Shown here in pieces: positions 23,382 to 37,447 of a stretch of DNA of 64,000 bases (within the stretch, counting starts at the first letter, position 1; each line of letters opens with the position of its first letter). Source of the DNA: Saccoglossus kowalevskii. Taxonomy: Eukaryota; Hemichordata; Enteropneusta; Harrimaniidae. Below the pieces are notes generated by a model. The model did no database searches and had not been told where the DNA came from. It saw nothing but the letters and a program-made list of their open reading frames with translations. The stretch lies in NCBI RefSeq assembly GCF_000003605.2, contig NW_003145790.1, positions 436,848 through 500,847 on the forward strand, read 5' to 3'. The translations under genes and the position numbers were made by a program.

Positions 23382-26300
23382 TATTCTTTCCATTTACCTC
23401 ATTGTCTATACAATTCGGAGCGAAGTATGTTACACACAATAGGATTGACGCAAAGCATTAGATTGACGGGGAAAGGATTAATTCATCATTATGGATGTCA
23501 TTATGTTTTTCAAACTATGAAATGGATATTCAGTGTTTTATTTGAGGCGCATATGTGTGCGCAGTTTCCACACGTGGTGTGTACGGTCGTGTACATTTCA
23601 TCCCGTCTCTAGGGTACCGTAGTTATAACAGGTCATATGTGGGCGATCGAGAGTTTGATTTCAAGGGCAGCCAATGTTACCTGTCGTTCGGTGGAAAGAG
23701 TTTACATGCATTTTTTTTTTGTTCGTTGTGTCCTTTATATTGAATTGGGGCCGATCATCGTAGAGCGCGCTTTCGATTCTAGTTTAAATAAACAATAACA
23801 CGCGCAGTAATCGTCGCATGAGTCCCATGCTAACACAGTTACTACGCAGGAAAATTGTTCGTGATCGTAAATTCCTAATCAGTACTGGTTCAAAGTCATT
23901 GCCTTGGTGCAGCATACATTGGATGCACTATGAGGGTTATATCTGGAATAGATACAATAGCACCCCCGCCAAAAAAAAATAGATATGATTACTATATGAC
24001 GCCTGTTTTAAAATTATTCAATCGTCGTTATTAGAATAGAGGGTGAACATATTTATGCGAGACTTTAGGCCAGATATAGTGAAACGTTTTTACAGCTACT
24101 CTTCGCCATTCCTGCAATTTTACTTTACGGAGCCTCTGAATGAAATGCATTTGTTTTTCTACAAACGACGTGGCGCCACCCGGGGACTGTACTTATCGAT
24201 GCGGTTTTAAACACTTGAAACGTACAGGACAATATACATAATCCGTGAAAGATCGGGACTTAAAGATGATAATATGGACGGTTTTATTTTTTTTTTATTA
24301 TTACATCGATACAGAGTTGCAAACTGCAAACATTTTTTTGAAATTCGTACGTCGAAGTAATACACGTAGTACTATTAATCCATTGCGCATGCGTCGTTCT
24401 TATACCAATTAGATACTTCATATATCAAAATCACATATGTGAAGTTTAATTAATAACAAAATATTCTACACTGGTAACTACTGTGAAATTGTCATGTTCT
24501 GATTATTGTTTGACAATTTACTTGAAATAGGAGAACCGACGTGACTTAAATATATCATTTCGACATTGATTATAGTCACTACCTCTACACTACAAATACA
24601 CAATAAGCATAGTCACTAAGAAAATATGTTGTTGTTTTTTACTTGATTCAGGCGGTTTTAATGAATAAAGTAGCTTTGTCTGACTTGCATCCTTACTCTC
24701 TCGATATATTCTGTAGCTCAAATGTAGAGATTGTGCGAGAACACAACAGTTGTAATTATTTGAACACCCGGAAGATATATTTCGCTCTAGACAGTTGAAT
24801 AATCACTGATAGTCATTACTCGAAAATAACATTTAAATAAACGCACATCGAACTAATGTGTGTTCGTATCAAAGCATGAAATGTTCATTTAGTTCGTGAG
24901 ACACGTCCGTCACATGTGCGTCGACCATGACTTTATAATATTCTATTCCGTTTCAACCAACGTCACCTGGAATTAATTTCCCCCCTTCACAAAATATGAG
25001 TCGTCCTTTGAGTCGTTTTTTTTTTGTAGGAAAATACATCCGTGATCTCCATACCACCGGAAGGCATCCATGTCAAAACATCGCATCCCCGGCGCTTCTC
25101 CGTGCGTCGCCTAGCAACTGCGTGTGGTTGCGTGGATGCGAGGGAAGTTTAGAATTAATCCTGGGACACGGGTTTCATTCAGATTACTATATAATGCGAT
25201 ACTCGTGTACACTGGTACGTTATGCAAATCTTCATTGTTTCTTCGACGAATATGTAAAACGCAATTAATTGATATAGAAATAATAATTACACTACAAGCA
25301 CTAAACAAAAAAGAAAAAAAAAGTAGAAAAAAAAATCATCATTCGTCGGAACAAAGAAATTAATTCAGATAACACCGAAAATATCAAATCAGGGAAAAAC
25401 AAACCGAGGACATACTGAGAATTCTAATGTTTGAAATGAAATGTTGTCAATCTCTCGCTTCCGTTTAGGTTACTCCAACCCCAAAATCGAAACAGCGGTG
25501 GCTTATTAAACCGAAATTACCAACAGAACAAAGAATCTTCAATGTTTGCTCAAATAATGAAATAGAAAACGAATACCATTTTATATAACAACACGCCCTT
25601 TTTACAGCGATCTAAAAAAGAAATTATATGAGGAAGCCGAAAGCAAATAAATGTTTACAAATTTGACAGAAGAAAACTAATTTCTAATGATAATGGGTAT
25701 TAATTAAAAACATTGCAATGAATATTATATTGATCAAAAGCGTCATCTATTGTCGGCATAGCATAACCATCATCTTTTTAAACATTGTCTTAAAATAAGA
25801 CCGCAGCATCCCGTAGTGGGAGTATAATTATAGATATTTTGTCACTATGACAGTGACTCTTCGTATTCTGTAATTTGTTCGTAATTTGTGTCCACTTTTT
25901 ATCTTTTACTGTAACCATTTTTATTGTCTTGTAGTTTTTAGTGACTTTACCACTGTACTTTCCGAAGTCAGTGTTGTGCCGATAAATAAATATATTCAAT
26001 AAAATGTTTTTTTTTCTGTTTTTGGAGATTAGTTAGTTGAAAACTTGGCCTATTGAAATTAGCGTGGTGACCTCATCTTTTTTAAACCATCTGTTTTGTT
26101 GTGGAGCAAAGTGAAAGGGGATGTTTCACATCCCTTACAATCGGCATATTTAAATAAAAAATTACCCTAGTCGCTTTAAATAAAACATGTGCACATGAGA
26201 ACCGCTATTTGTCGTGTTCAGCATTTCAGATTGCTGTTAGTTTATTGAGTTGGTGTTTGAGGTCACAGGTCACAGTGACACCAAACGATTAGACGTGTCG

Positions 26301-29300
26301 ATGTTAGTTGTGGAAGAGATTTTCCATTAAAACATATGTTTTCTACTTATTACCTTGCGCCTTCTTTGCGTCATAGGTAATTGCGTTTGATGTAAACAAT
26401 TGTGCAATCTTAGATACGTAAATACGTAATGCGCGGGACTGCTCAGTGTACGTTCACTGCAGATGCGCAGTTCCGTCAGCGAAGTTACCCTCAGTGCGCA
26501 TGTACCAAAATACAACGTGATCTTACGTACGATTTATGAATTACATAAATATAAATGAATTTATTTCAAAAATTAGAATTCAAAATGAATGCCATATTTA
26601 AAATAGATTTTTTACACTTGTTATGTCGACTATCCACCTGCTGCTGAGACGAGTAGGTTAATAGAACGTCATTTCCGTGTCCGGTTTCTTTCCCGCCAAA
26701 TTGCTGGTGTAAACGTTCACAAATATTCTGCAATTCTAGATAGACTCGGTGGTAATTTTAGAGGAAGCAGACGATTTTAGGTCTAACATTACACATTTTG
26801 GTAAATATATTTTTTGTAAACAAGCCTATTTCGTTTTTAGTAGGGGAACTGTTGTGGATACACTGCAATATGTTGCCTAGCCCATGTAACGACAGCCATC
26901 TGTTTTCACTTATGAATTTAGAAGATAATCCGTGGGTACTATTTTTATGATTTATGATATTTACTGTATAGCAGTAATTGTTCTTTGATATTATTTATCA
27001 ACATATCCACGCAAACACGTCGGAGTGGGCTATAATATAACCAGGTCGCCATTTGAATACTAATCCAATATGACTGCCTTGTTGAATAGGCAATCCTGTT
27101 CGAGTAGGGAACGTCGTCGTCGTCGTCTCCTTCTTGTTAGTTGTGCATAGTGGGTGTTTCGGTCACGGGAATTTTGCGGTCGTGAGAGTACACGACAGTA
27201 AATTAGTGCTGATTGTCCACGGTCGCTGTCACCGTAATAACGACTTCGCTGATCTCCGAACTAAATCAGGTAAGACCTCGTCAGTTCACAGTACCCGGCG
27301 AATTATTTTAATGATCAAAGTTCCCTGAAACTGACCCACTGACTGTAATGTACAGGCAACATGCAAAGTCACAGCAATTAACGAGCCCCATCATAAAAAA
27401 ACGTCAAAGGCCGAGGGATAGGTATTTATCGACAGAGTGCCACATATCGAAACGATTCCCTTGTGACTCAACTCGCAACATAGCTTCGTTTTCCGAGCCG
27501 TGGCATGAACGTATCTTTATTAATTATCATGCCGTTGGTAAATCAGAGACGTGACTCATATATGTTGACTAAAAACACAACGATTTGTGTTATCATTTAC
27601 TAATGATTTCGCCCTGGGCAGTGGTAGAATTGAACACATTTATCATATTGAATCGCTGTTTGTTTAATGACTTCCGCAAAATCGATCTGCCGTCTCAGGC
27701 AAGAACGAGCAGTTGGTTCAACGCAGACAATTTTGCTGCGCTTCTTTGCGGCGAGGGTAGTGGTTTATGCTGTGTTGCAGCCACGTAGAAACGAAGACGG
27801 TATATAAGCTATCGTCGTAATTTGTTAATTTCTATGCGCACCTGTAATGTACAACTTTAAGCTCTAGTCGCCATGTTTGCCATACTTCATACACGTGGCT
27901 TTAAATTGATTTTATCAAAACAGAAGTAGCTTGCAATCTAACGCCGTGAAATGAAGTGTTTCATGGGAGGTCTGTGATGTTAACTGAAATTAAAAGTATT
28001 AGCCCATGTTCGAATTAAGTCATGTGTTTAATAATCACAATCGCTCCATCATGATAGTGATACTATGGTCTAATGAAACGAAAACCTAGATCTAGTTTTC
28101 CAACGTTATCTTCTTGGAATGAAACTGTATCCTATTGTATAAATATTGAATCAAATATCTAACTCAGTCTGTTATTACTTCTAGTCGCAAATAATTCAAG
28201 CAATGCCGTGGATGTGATGATAATGCTGATTTTACAGAATTTACATTCATTTACATTGATTTAATTTACTTTGTAAATTGTCGTGTATATGTAATTTGCC
28301 CTCTAAGTTGGGTCGCGTCAGTTTTGTTTTTTTCCTTTCTTTTCTAGTTGTACAAGAATTCAATATTTTATCACTGATCGCAGAATTTGCTGAAATATGA
28401 CGTTTATGAAGCTGATATGATAATGTCAACGTCACAATATTCACGTTAAACGTCATCATTTTGTGTCGGTTCAAAAAAAAGTGTAAGTACAAGACAACTA
28501 CTCAAATGACACAATGACACTATCTCGTATTAACGGAAAGTTTATTTTGAAGAGATATTCATATAAGTGTTATATTATCGCTAATTACATTTAACAGCAG
28601 TTAGAGCCTACCGGACGTGGATAGTATTATGAAGACCTCCAAAACAAAAGGTCACAATATTTACAATTATCCAATCATCATTTCTAACTTTGGTATAATT
28701 GAATATTGAAAAACGAAACATAAATCGATTCGATATTTCCCGAAGATGTTTCTAATCTTTTTTTTTGTTGTACAGATATGACGGTAGACAACACCATAAT
28801 AACATCATATCAAAAGAACAAGTTGCATGATTGAATCAGTGAACGATATAATTACGTGTGAACCGATGTTTTTTGCTTTTTTTATGTTTTCTTTTTACTG
28901 TCTCACCAATAAATAGGCGACAGGATGTGAATTACAGTTATAAAGGCCAAGTGGTTTAGAATAAACATATTCCTGTTAATGCGTAATAAAAAAAATACTG
29001 ACTTCTCTTGAATATGAAGGGAATACGCAACTATTTTATGGAGTGATTTACTGCCCAAACTAGGAGATTAGAGTTTCTTGTTCCATACAGTTAGTTGGTG
29101 TTATCACAGTGCCGCTAAAGCTTCCTGTGTACATGCGCTCAATTGATTGCGTTATATCCATTTGCCTTTAGCAGTTGAGCCTTCGTTTCAGTATTGTATA
29201 AGATAGGGAAAGCCTCTTAAAATTTGTCCATCTAACTTCGAGTAGTTTATGTGCGATTCGCGACTTTCCGGAAGGGTACCCGAACACCCCGTACCTCAGC

Positions 29301-29392
29301 TGACTCCCAAATACCTTATTAAACTTTCGTCAACTTTCAAAAAAATAAAGTACTTGTTTCCATATGTTAATTTGTGCCCATTTAGACACAAT
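23382..29392. other. Non-coding; locally CpG-rich stretch at 27.0-27.6 kb
   Basis: Mostly featureless. Around 27,000-27,560 the sequence is less AT-rich, with a tataatata at 27031-27039, a CGT repeat and a consensus splice donor, cagGTAAGA, at 27267-27275. A non-coding first exon is conceivable but unproven. Confidence 0.5.
27112..27127. repeat. (CGT)n short microsatellite
   Basis: Five CGT units at the start of a locally CpG-rich stretch. Confidence 0.9.
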
Positions 29393-29558
29393 TTAAAACG
29401 TGGGTAATCTGTTCCTGCGCACGCGCGAGAATTGAGTCCCAGCCGACGATAACAACGCATGCTAAAAACGCAAAGGCTCGCGGGTAGACGCTTGTTTGTG
29501 AACAATGACACGCTATGGCCACATGACGCATGCGCAGGTGACGACTTCTCCGCTTTAA
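29393..29558 (+). mobile_element. Family 2 MITE, full-length copy (about 166 bp)
   Basis: The element has TTAA at both ends. The right TIR reads gcatgcgcaggtgacgactt then ctccgctttaa; the left TIR is more diverged (cctgcgcacgcgcgag). The interior blocks gacgataacaacgc, gggtagacgcttgt and gacacgctatggcca recur in the 44.5-kb copy in reverse orientation. There is no open frame of note. The TIR core (AAAGCGGGAGGTCGTC then GCGCATGCG) resembles that of family 1. Confidence 0.83.
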
Positions 29559-32500
29559 TTATTCATGAAAAAAAACTGACTCAAAAAATCAACTAAGTAA
29601 ACACAAATTAATAAAGACACGACAAAATAACCCTGTCGGTAGGAATTAGTCGTTATCGTCTGCGTCCGTTGTGCGCCGGTCTTTCTAGACGTCTATTTCA
29701 AGTGCAGAATGGTTACGTCATTTCTATTTTTATGTAAGATTTCGTAACCGTGACAAATGTTAATGTGCCATCTACATAATGCTGCATGTACATTTCATCT
29801 ATATCATGACTAGGTATTTTAAATGTAACAGAGTGGTCAATAAACAAAAATGGTGAAAATTGAATATGCACGCATCACGCAGACGTCTGTCAACAAGTCT
29901 TTAATGGGTTCTACTCAGCATACACGTGTATGAAACGTGCTGTGTGTTGGTCGCAATCAAATTGTGACGTGGCTAACGATTTAAGTCACCTGTAGAAGTG
30001 TTTTATCGACAGATGAACCCAATACCGTGATATGTTATTCGGTATTAATGAGCCGTGAAACCAATTTAGTTTGACAAACACGTTGCGTAATTTCTCTTTT
30101 CGAATGCAGCTGGCACCTCTTACTGAATGGTGTGTTCCAACTCAATTCCAATTTTAAGCTCTGACAACGATTTTGTTTCATTTTGACAATTGTTCATGCG
30201 GCTGTGCTTTTTTTTTTGGAAAAAAGGTAGGCAATTATGCACATTTACATTTTTTTCAGCCCGAACCTAGTATTTTATACTTATGTGGTTAGGGTATGAC
30301 GAAAACAGCGTGTGGGTCAACATTGGTTTTCTAAATTATCTTTTAAATTTCATATAATTGGCCGAAGTATCCCATAGATTTGTTAGTGGGACATCGTTCG
30401 TTGCAGTATGTTTTGAACAATTAATTATACAACGACAATATCTTATTGTGTACTATTTAACTCACTGTAATTTTGGTTCATAATTGTTAGTTTTTAAGAT
30501 TCGTCCACGATAGCTGAAACCAGGATTGCCAAAAGTCTGCAATTCGCGTTCGAATTTTGTGTAAACAAACGTAGGTCGAACACGACGCAGCGCGATGATG
30601 TCACATTATCACAGAGCAGCCAGATTTGCTACCTTATGAAAATATTTTCCGTCAGATTTCAGTTCCGATCGGCCGGAATATTGTCACTAAATCGTTCTGT
30701 TTAGGAATATAAACTATTCCGAGCACTTTTAAATAATAAAAGAATCTGTTAAATTATCGATGTTTGTGAAATTGACGATATAGTTAGTTATCGGTCTCTT
30801 TTATAATCTTCTTGTTACTTCTATACAATAGTTATATATAGTACCCCCTAGCCCAATGAAATATATTAATGCCGGGCGTAGCAAGTCCTTGAAGACATAA
30901 GGGGGCGCATGTTGTAATTTATTGCAATGTCTAATCTGTAAGTACCGGGAAGGTATTATGGCTGCTGCCAGGAGCACACTGTTTTGATTTAATACTGTTC
31001 ACACTTCAGTGCTAGTTGCATATCAAGTTACAATAATACTCAGTATGCCCAGATTATCACGTGATCACAGAGATCTTATATGTGTAGCAAAGGGGGTTTG
31101 AAAGAGGCTTTATAGATACTATTGTTTATGTATTTATTTTAAATTTATTTTTCGATATTGTATGGTTGATTAAGATATATGGCAAATACATGCAAAACGA
31201 CGTGGATTGGATCGCTCGTAGAATGCGCATGCGTATCAACTTGAAAGCGTTTGTGTGAGTACTGCAGTGTGCATGCATATTCGCGTAGTTCAATCAGTTC
31301 GAGCTACGTTCCCATGTGACGTAATAAGGCCGTGTAAAAATAGTTCATTGTGTACATGTTGTGATCTGAGCTTTCGCAATTCCTGAAAAAAAATCGCTGA
31401 CTTTCAAGTTGATTGTGGCCTGGAACAATGCCGATGCCAAGCAGGTCGCCATTTAGTACTGGTCCAGGGTCGGGACAGTGCGTGCATTTACCAATTGCCT
31501 AAACTCATGCCGTGTGCAGTCGTCTGTGGAATCGGTAATGTAATAACTCGTAATTTTGTAAGAACCAGTCACGTGTACAATAAAAAATCCCATTGAAAAC
31601 AAAATAAATCACCAAAGCAGAATATATCTATATGATCAAGCGTTAACGTTTCCCAGCATGCATTGCATGCTATTGACAACCATCCGTGCGTGCACAATAT
31701 GTTATTTGTCAGCGATAATCTTCATGGACACTATATACTACTGCTTTGCTCGTTCTGTTTTTTTTTTCTCAATCTGTTTCCATGGTGATATAAAAGAGGT
31801 ATATAAGTCGTTGCTTCATTGGACCGTGACGGCGGATATACAGTCGGTTAAATTTGTGTAATCAATTAATGTCAATGTGTGGCACACTAATTTGTTAACC
31901 AATCTCGTTTCCATTTCCATTGCGGAGGAGGATGTTAGATGTTGTGAGATGGTTAACCTTTTTCCCAAGAATTACGGGAAATATAATAAGACAGCCATAC
32001 AGGTTTGTCGGGTAAATTTCTGTTGTAGTGAGCGTTTTAAGTGTCCACAGCGATAACAGTGTTCCCTATTTTAGATGTGAATTCGGTGTACGTACAGTTC
32101 CAAATGGTTGTATGTGTTCTTAGTAGTAGATTGTGTTCTTGCACACACAAACATAAGCATTTTTAAAATAAACCAAAACCTGACGAACATCATTTAGTGA
32201 CCGGTAACAGCGAACACTACCCTCCAAACTATTTTAATGAATCGATGACGCAAATTGCCACGAAACTATAGATCTCGTTGGGAGTAAGAGAACTTACCAC
32301 GAGACTTGTTATTGGCTCTCAAATAGTTTTGCATTTCCACCCGTCATCAGGTCCACAGTTACCCTGATCTTTATATACCATGTTATTTGGAACAGCTTCC
32401 AAAACAAGCCATGTGGTAAGTTATCTCGCTTTCAACGGGATCTAGGCAATACGCGTCATAGATCCATTAAATGAGTTTGAAGGGTCGTGGTGGTGGTGGT

Positions 32501-35500
32501 GATGGTCTATCGATCATGGCGGCCTTCTGGCGTGTAAGCTCTAAAACACTCACGTATTTGAGCCGAGGCACGACCATCTTCTGGTGTTATCCCCTTGCTT
32601 CTGTGGTTATCTTCCATGAGATATGAACATAGTTCCTTCAAGCATTGGCTATTGTTATAGGCCCTGCATGCGTTTACATTGGGGATAGTTCAGCAGGCTA
32701 TTACTCGGGAGGGGGGAGGCGTATATTAGTATACCCTCATGGTCAGTCAATGTGTGTTCAATGCATACAACGAGTCTGCTTGATAACGTAGTAGAGCTGT
32801 GTTTTCATCAAAGTGGCGAGTTCATTTTTTCAATTGTAACCAGATACGGATATTACCTAACAGTTCCTGACACACCGAAAACGTGTTCGATCTCACCATA
32901 TGCGTCGATCAGAAGGATAAAAAATAAACTGGATGTCACTAAATTGAGACGAATTGTGACCATAACTTTATTGTTGTAATAAGGGGAATTATAAGAATAC
33001 TAGTATTCATTGAATCGTGTGGCCGAAAATAATTAAACATTTATAGAAACAAGATTTTTTTTAAGATGCTCGAACAGTTAAAATATTTTTAAAAAAAATT
33101 CGACTGATTATTTTTTTGTTATTTTCTTTTATCATTTTATTGTCACTTGTGACATTCGCTGGATTGTTGCGAATTGACAAGTTACGTCACTGTCATGCGC
33201 ATGCGCATATTAGTGCCTATAGCAACTAATCCTATTCGTTTATTTGCATAATACAAATACAATTGTGTTCAATTCGCCATATAGATATAGTGCCACTGTG
33301 GTTGTTTACTCCCTTGAACTAAAACGGAAAAAAAACATTGACACCGATTCCTTGATGAATGTTACATCTATACGCTCATTCAACGTTGTACGACCCCCCC
33401 CCCCCCCCAGTGTCGGAGCCAATATCATAGACAACGAATACGTTAGATGCAAAATGGCGTCGAACTGCTTCATATCTCATAAAATATCCGTAATTCACTG
33501 GTGTCACATAGCATCGACTTATGGTCAAAATTGTACAGTATGTCAACTTCAAACTCTGTGATGAAGAGGTACATTAGAAGGTATGATCGAACTGCCCAGT
33601 GAGTGAATACAATTGTGTTAGAAGGTCCCAAAACATACTCCCTGACATAGCATATAGTCAGGTTTATATGGTCCATTTTTTATCAAATCGCAATTAATGT
33701 CTATTCCCATCACTATATCTACGTCGTCTCTATAAGTTAAGAAATAAAATAAGATTCATTTCAATCTTGCGTGATGCATAACGTACTTATAGAAAGGCGA
33801 GTGCTGAAACAAAATTATTGATAAAGAACGAATTACTATTACATATGAACTAAAAAAAAACACCGCCGTGTGACTAATGTACATTCCTAGAATTCAATTT
33901 ATACTTAGCTGTCTCATCTCGGAGCTTATAAAAAATATTAAACAAATAAAAATCGATTAGGGAATTGGCGAATTAAATGAAAAAGGGGTCAACCATATAC
34001 ATAATAAATCCAGACGTGTTACACTTGTTTCAATGAGATGGTAACTCCTCGATGTTTTTATTTCACGGCGGAATACTTAGATCTATCACTTTAATCGGTA
34101 ATAGAAAGTAGTTGCTTTTCTCCAAACCATTTGTATAAGAGTTTTTGCCGGCTTTGATTGTTTTCGTAGATATCTACGGAGACACTCGTCGATATAATTC
34201 CCTTAATCCGAGGATGAAATAAGTGATGATGAAATGAGTTGTCTCGCCACTGCGCTCTCGTTGTCATTGAAAAACAAATGTTAGTAAGAGAACCGTTCTT
34301 AGATGGTTCAAGTTATCCCCTGCTGATTGCATCCATGTAAAAATGTCCGCCAACAAAAATGGTTTCAATCGCTCACTGAACTGCACCCAAAAAGATACAA
34401 CTGTTTATGTTCAATTCAAACGGAAAACGCCTTTTGGGGAAAGAAATCAACATATCAGAAAGGAAATTATGAGGTTGGAATACCGAAAGGCGTATATTTC
34501 TTTTAATGTGGCCGATGACTTCGGTTTTTATCCGGTTTTGATGGAAGATGTGTTTTTGAATTTATATCTACATTATCGCATAAATTTGCAGAACTGTTTT
34601 TGTGTACCGAAATGACTTTTTTTGTTTTTATTTGCCTCGTTATACATATTCTTGAAAGGATGGTTCAACAGAGAACAAACTAAAGTTGGTATATTAAAGA
34701 ACAAGCAAAGACTGATTCGCAACAGAGGGCGTAGTAATAAAACAAATGGTATACAGTATACCATATATAAAAGCCAATAATTGGCAATAAACGCGTCCCA
34801 CTAACACGATGATATATAGACAATTCATTTTATACAGCGTGAAGTAAGTGTGTACGGATATTTATAAGTGCGAGAGATGACATAAAAAAACAGCCTTTCT
34901 AAACGAACCCCCATGGGCGTTACGTTGAACAACAACTCGTTAGCAAAGGCAATAACACTGCGTGACGTCATTGTAAATGCCCATTGCGCCACGACATCAA
35001 GTGATGGGCGCTGACAAATAAGGACTTGCACCCATTGATCCTGTTGATTTATCTCGGCGCAGTTTATCGTCTAAGCAGACGAGTCTAATGGTACGTGCAA
35101 TTTCACGCTCTGTCCGGACATCACGTATCAATCTTAGGGCGAATCAATAAAGAGAAACTGTTTATTTTTTCTGACAACTGCCTCCGTTGCATTGTTACGT
35201 GCGCCAACGAACGCACCACGCCTCCCTCTTTCTGACACAAATGCGAGCACAAGCCAGAGTGCAAAGTAATGATGTAATAACCAATTAATTGTCACAAGCA
35301 TTCATTATTAGAAGAGTGAATGGCGAAGATCCTAAGTCGCTGGTTCAAATTTAATCCGACTTCCTCGCCCGATATCCGTCTTGTTGCGTCAGCTTGCATT
35401 GATTAATAACATCAATGCAAATAGTCGTTATCTGTGAATATTGTAAGAATTACGTAACTTGTATTATCTCTGTATTTATCCATATATTGACATACTTTTA

Positions 35501-37373
35501 TGAACTACCATGTGACGTCAATGAATTTTCTTCGTAAATACAAATTAAATCCCATTGATTCCGTCCGGTAATGCTATTACTCTGTCGTGTTTATTGCGGT
35601 ATAAGCATTTTTTTTTAATAATGACGTCACTGGGTCCGATGGGGAAGAAAAAAGCTACGATTGATCGCAGTCCCTTTGCTGTAAAAAATAACTCTTAGTT
35701 TTCTATGTCCAGTGGGCATAACCTGTTGCGCTTAGTCGATGAGACACCAAAGCCGACGTTTGAATATATTAGGAACCTCACTAAGTTTAAATTAGGCGAC
35801 TGCTGAAACTACTGATGATACTGAACGACATTGAATGGATAGTTGGTAGGGGTACGTGGTTGTTTTATTCACATAACGGCGAACGTGTATGTATCAGTCA
35901 GGATTGGTTTTCCGACACTAGTAGTTGATCGTTGGTTATTATGAGAACGTATTCGCCTATACATTGACGCGTCGAGCGTCGTACACATTGTCCAGTCGCA
36001 ATGCACGCCCGCGCGTTGTGCGGCTAATTTACGCGTTTGGGCGCGATTGTCATTTCCATTATTTTGAAATTGTGCGCATCCCTACATCGGTGCTGTTCAC
36101 ACGTTAAGATGTCCATTTATACCACGTGCTTTGTCACTACGCTGTTGTCAATCGATATTTGTCTCTCAGCAGATTTTGTTTCTATTTTTCGGTGGTAAGA
36201 CTTTCTTCAATTGCTCCCAAGAAGGTAAAAACAAATGCAAACAAAAAAAACGGCGTAAGACATTGCCGTCCCTGAAACGTGGGCGGGTATCACTTAATAA
36301 ATAATCCCTCTGACACTGATACATGTATATTCACCCTCTCTCTTGAAATACCCACTCGGAAAATAGTTGGCAGTGTCAGCAATCTGTTTCCTAGATTAAA
36401 AAATGGAAAATTGGCTATATCGTCCACAGGGAGCCGCATTCGACAAGAAGGCTTGTCTAGACTGAGAACGAGAAAAGAATGGTAATAAAAGGAAGAACGC
36501 AATTAGGAATTGTAAATTCGGAAACCCGCCTTTTGAACGATTCGCAATACATTCTGACAAAGACACATACGTACATAGTAATAGCGAGTCAATCAGAAAT
36601 GATGAATACTAAACCCCTCCATCAAAAAGGAAAATCCTGCGGTCAATATGTTGTTATTGAAGTTATCGCTAGTTGACATGTGCCATTAGCATCAATGTCC
36701 AAAAGCGATGCCTGACAAAGAACGCTGTCGCCAAATAAGACTGATTCGGGGAAGTGAGCTCGACTGACTCGTGTTCGGTTAATATCGGGATGCGAGTTCT
36801 CAAATGTCACGCGTAATCTATTCGGCATATTGCTGAGTCTACTACACTTGATGTCGTTCGATAACTGTGGTTAAAAAGTATCATATGCGTTTTTGATTTG
36901 ACGTGACGATGTCATGTCCCCCGAGTCTATCGGTCGTTTTCGGATAAACATTGAGGTCCACTGAGTAGGGAGTGAGGTCGTGATCACTGACAAAAACTGT
37001 AATTTAAAAATCGTGAAACACGTATTTGCTCGTGTTCGAAACACCGTACATACTTATTGGTAAGAGGTAAATTTACACCATACACGTTCTCTTTAAATAC
37101 CCATATGAACTATACACTTGTTCGTTTTAAAAAAAAACATTTCGACAATTAGCTTACGTGCTGAGATAACCAACTAAATAATGGGCCTTATGATATGTAT
37201 ATATTTATTGGTAAAAAGTAAATTTCAAAGAATTAAACGAAGCTATGTAATCGACTGTGCCTCGCGAACGCTGTCACGGTCGTTAACAATTTCGCCTAGC
37301 CTGTTCGGTGAAATGGGGCGAGGATTGCTGTTAGCCAACTGAGACAGTATACGAAGCATTATAATAGTGTCTC

Positions 37374-37374
<1 letters not shown>
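29559..37374. other. Non-coding; three CRE palindromes at 34.9-35.6 kb
   Basis: No gene recognised. TGACGTCA occurs at 34963, 35513 and 35622. A C15-class homopolymer lies near 33396. Other content is AT-rich with short frames. Confidence 0.55.
32486..32505. repeat. (GGT)n short microsatellite
   Basis: About six imperfect GGT units. Confidence 0.85.
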
Positions 37375-37446
<72 letters not shown>

Positions 37447-37447
37447 G
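37375..37447. repeat. (TA)n microsatellite, about 73 bp
   Basis: A TA dinucleotide tract with one interruption (tatattatat) near its 3' end. It creates a spurious YIYIYI open frame on the minus strand. Confidence 0.97.

Noticed and set aside
33244-33561. 105-codon frame through a C homopolymer (Pro run)
   Set aside because: The frame depends on the homopolymer length, has no known domain and its first codons are intergenic in character.
35320-35375. Possible tRNA (ggttcaaatt B-box-like sequence)
   Set aside because: No A box at a proper distance and no stems.
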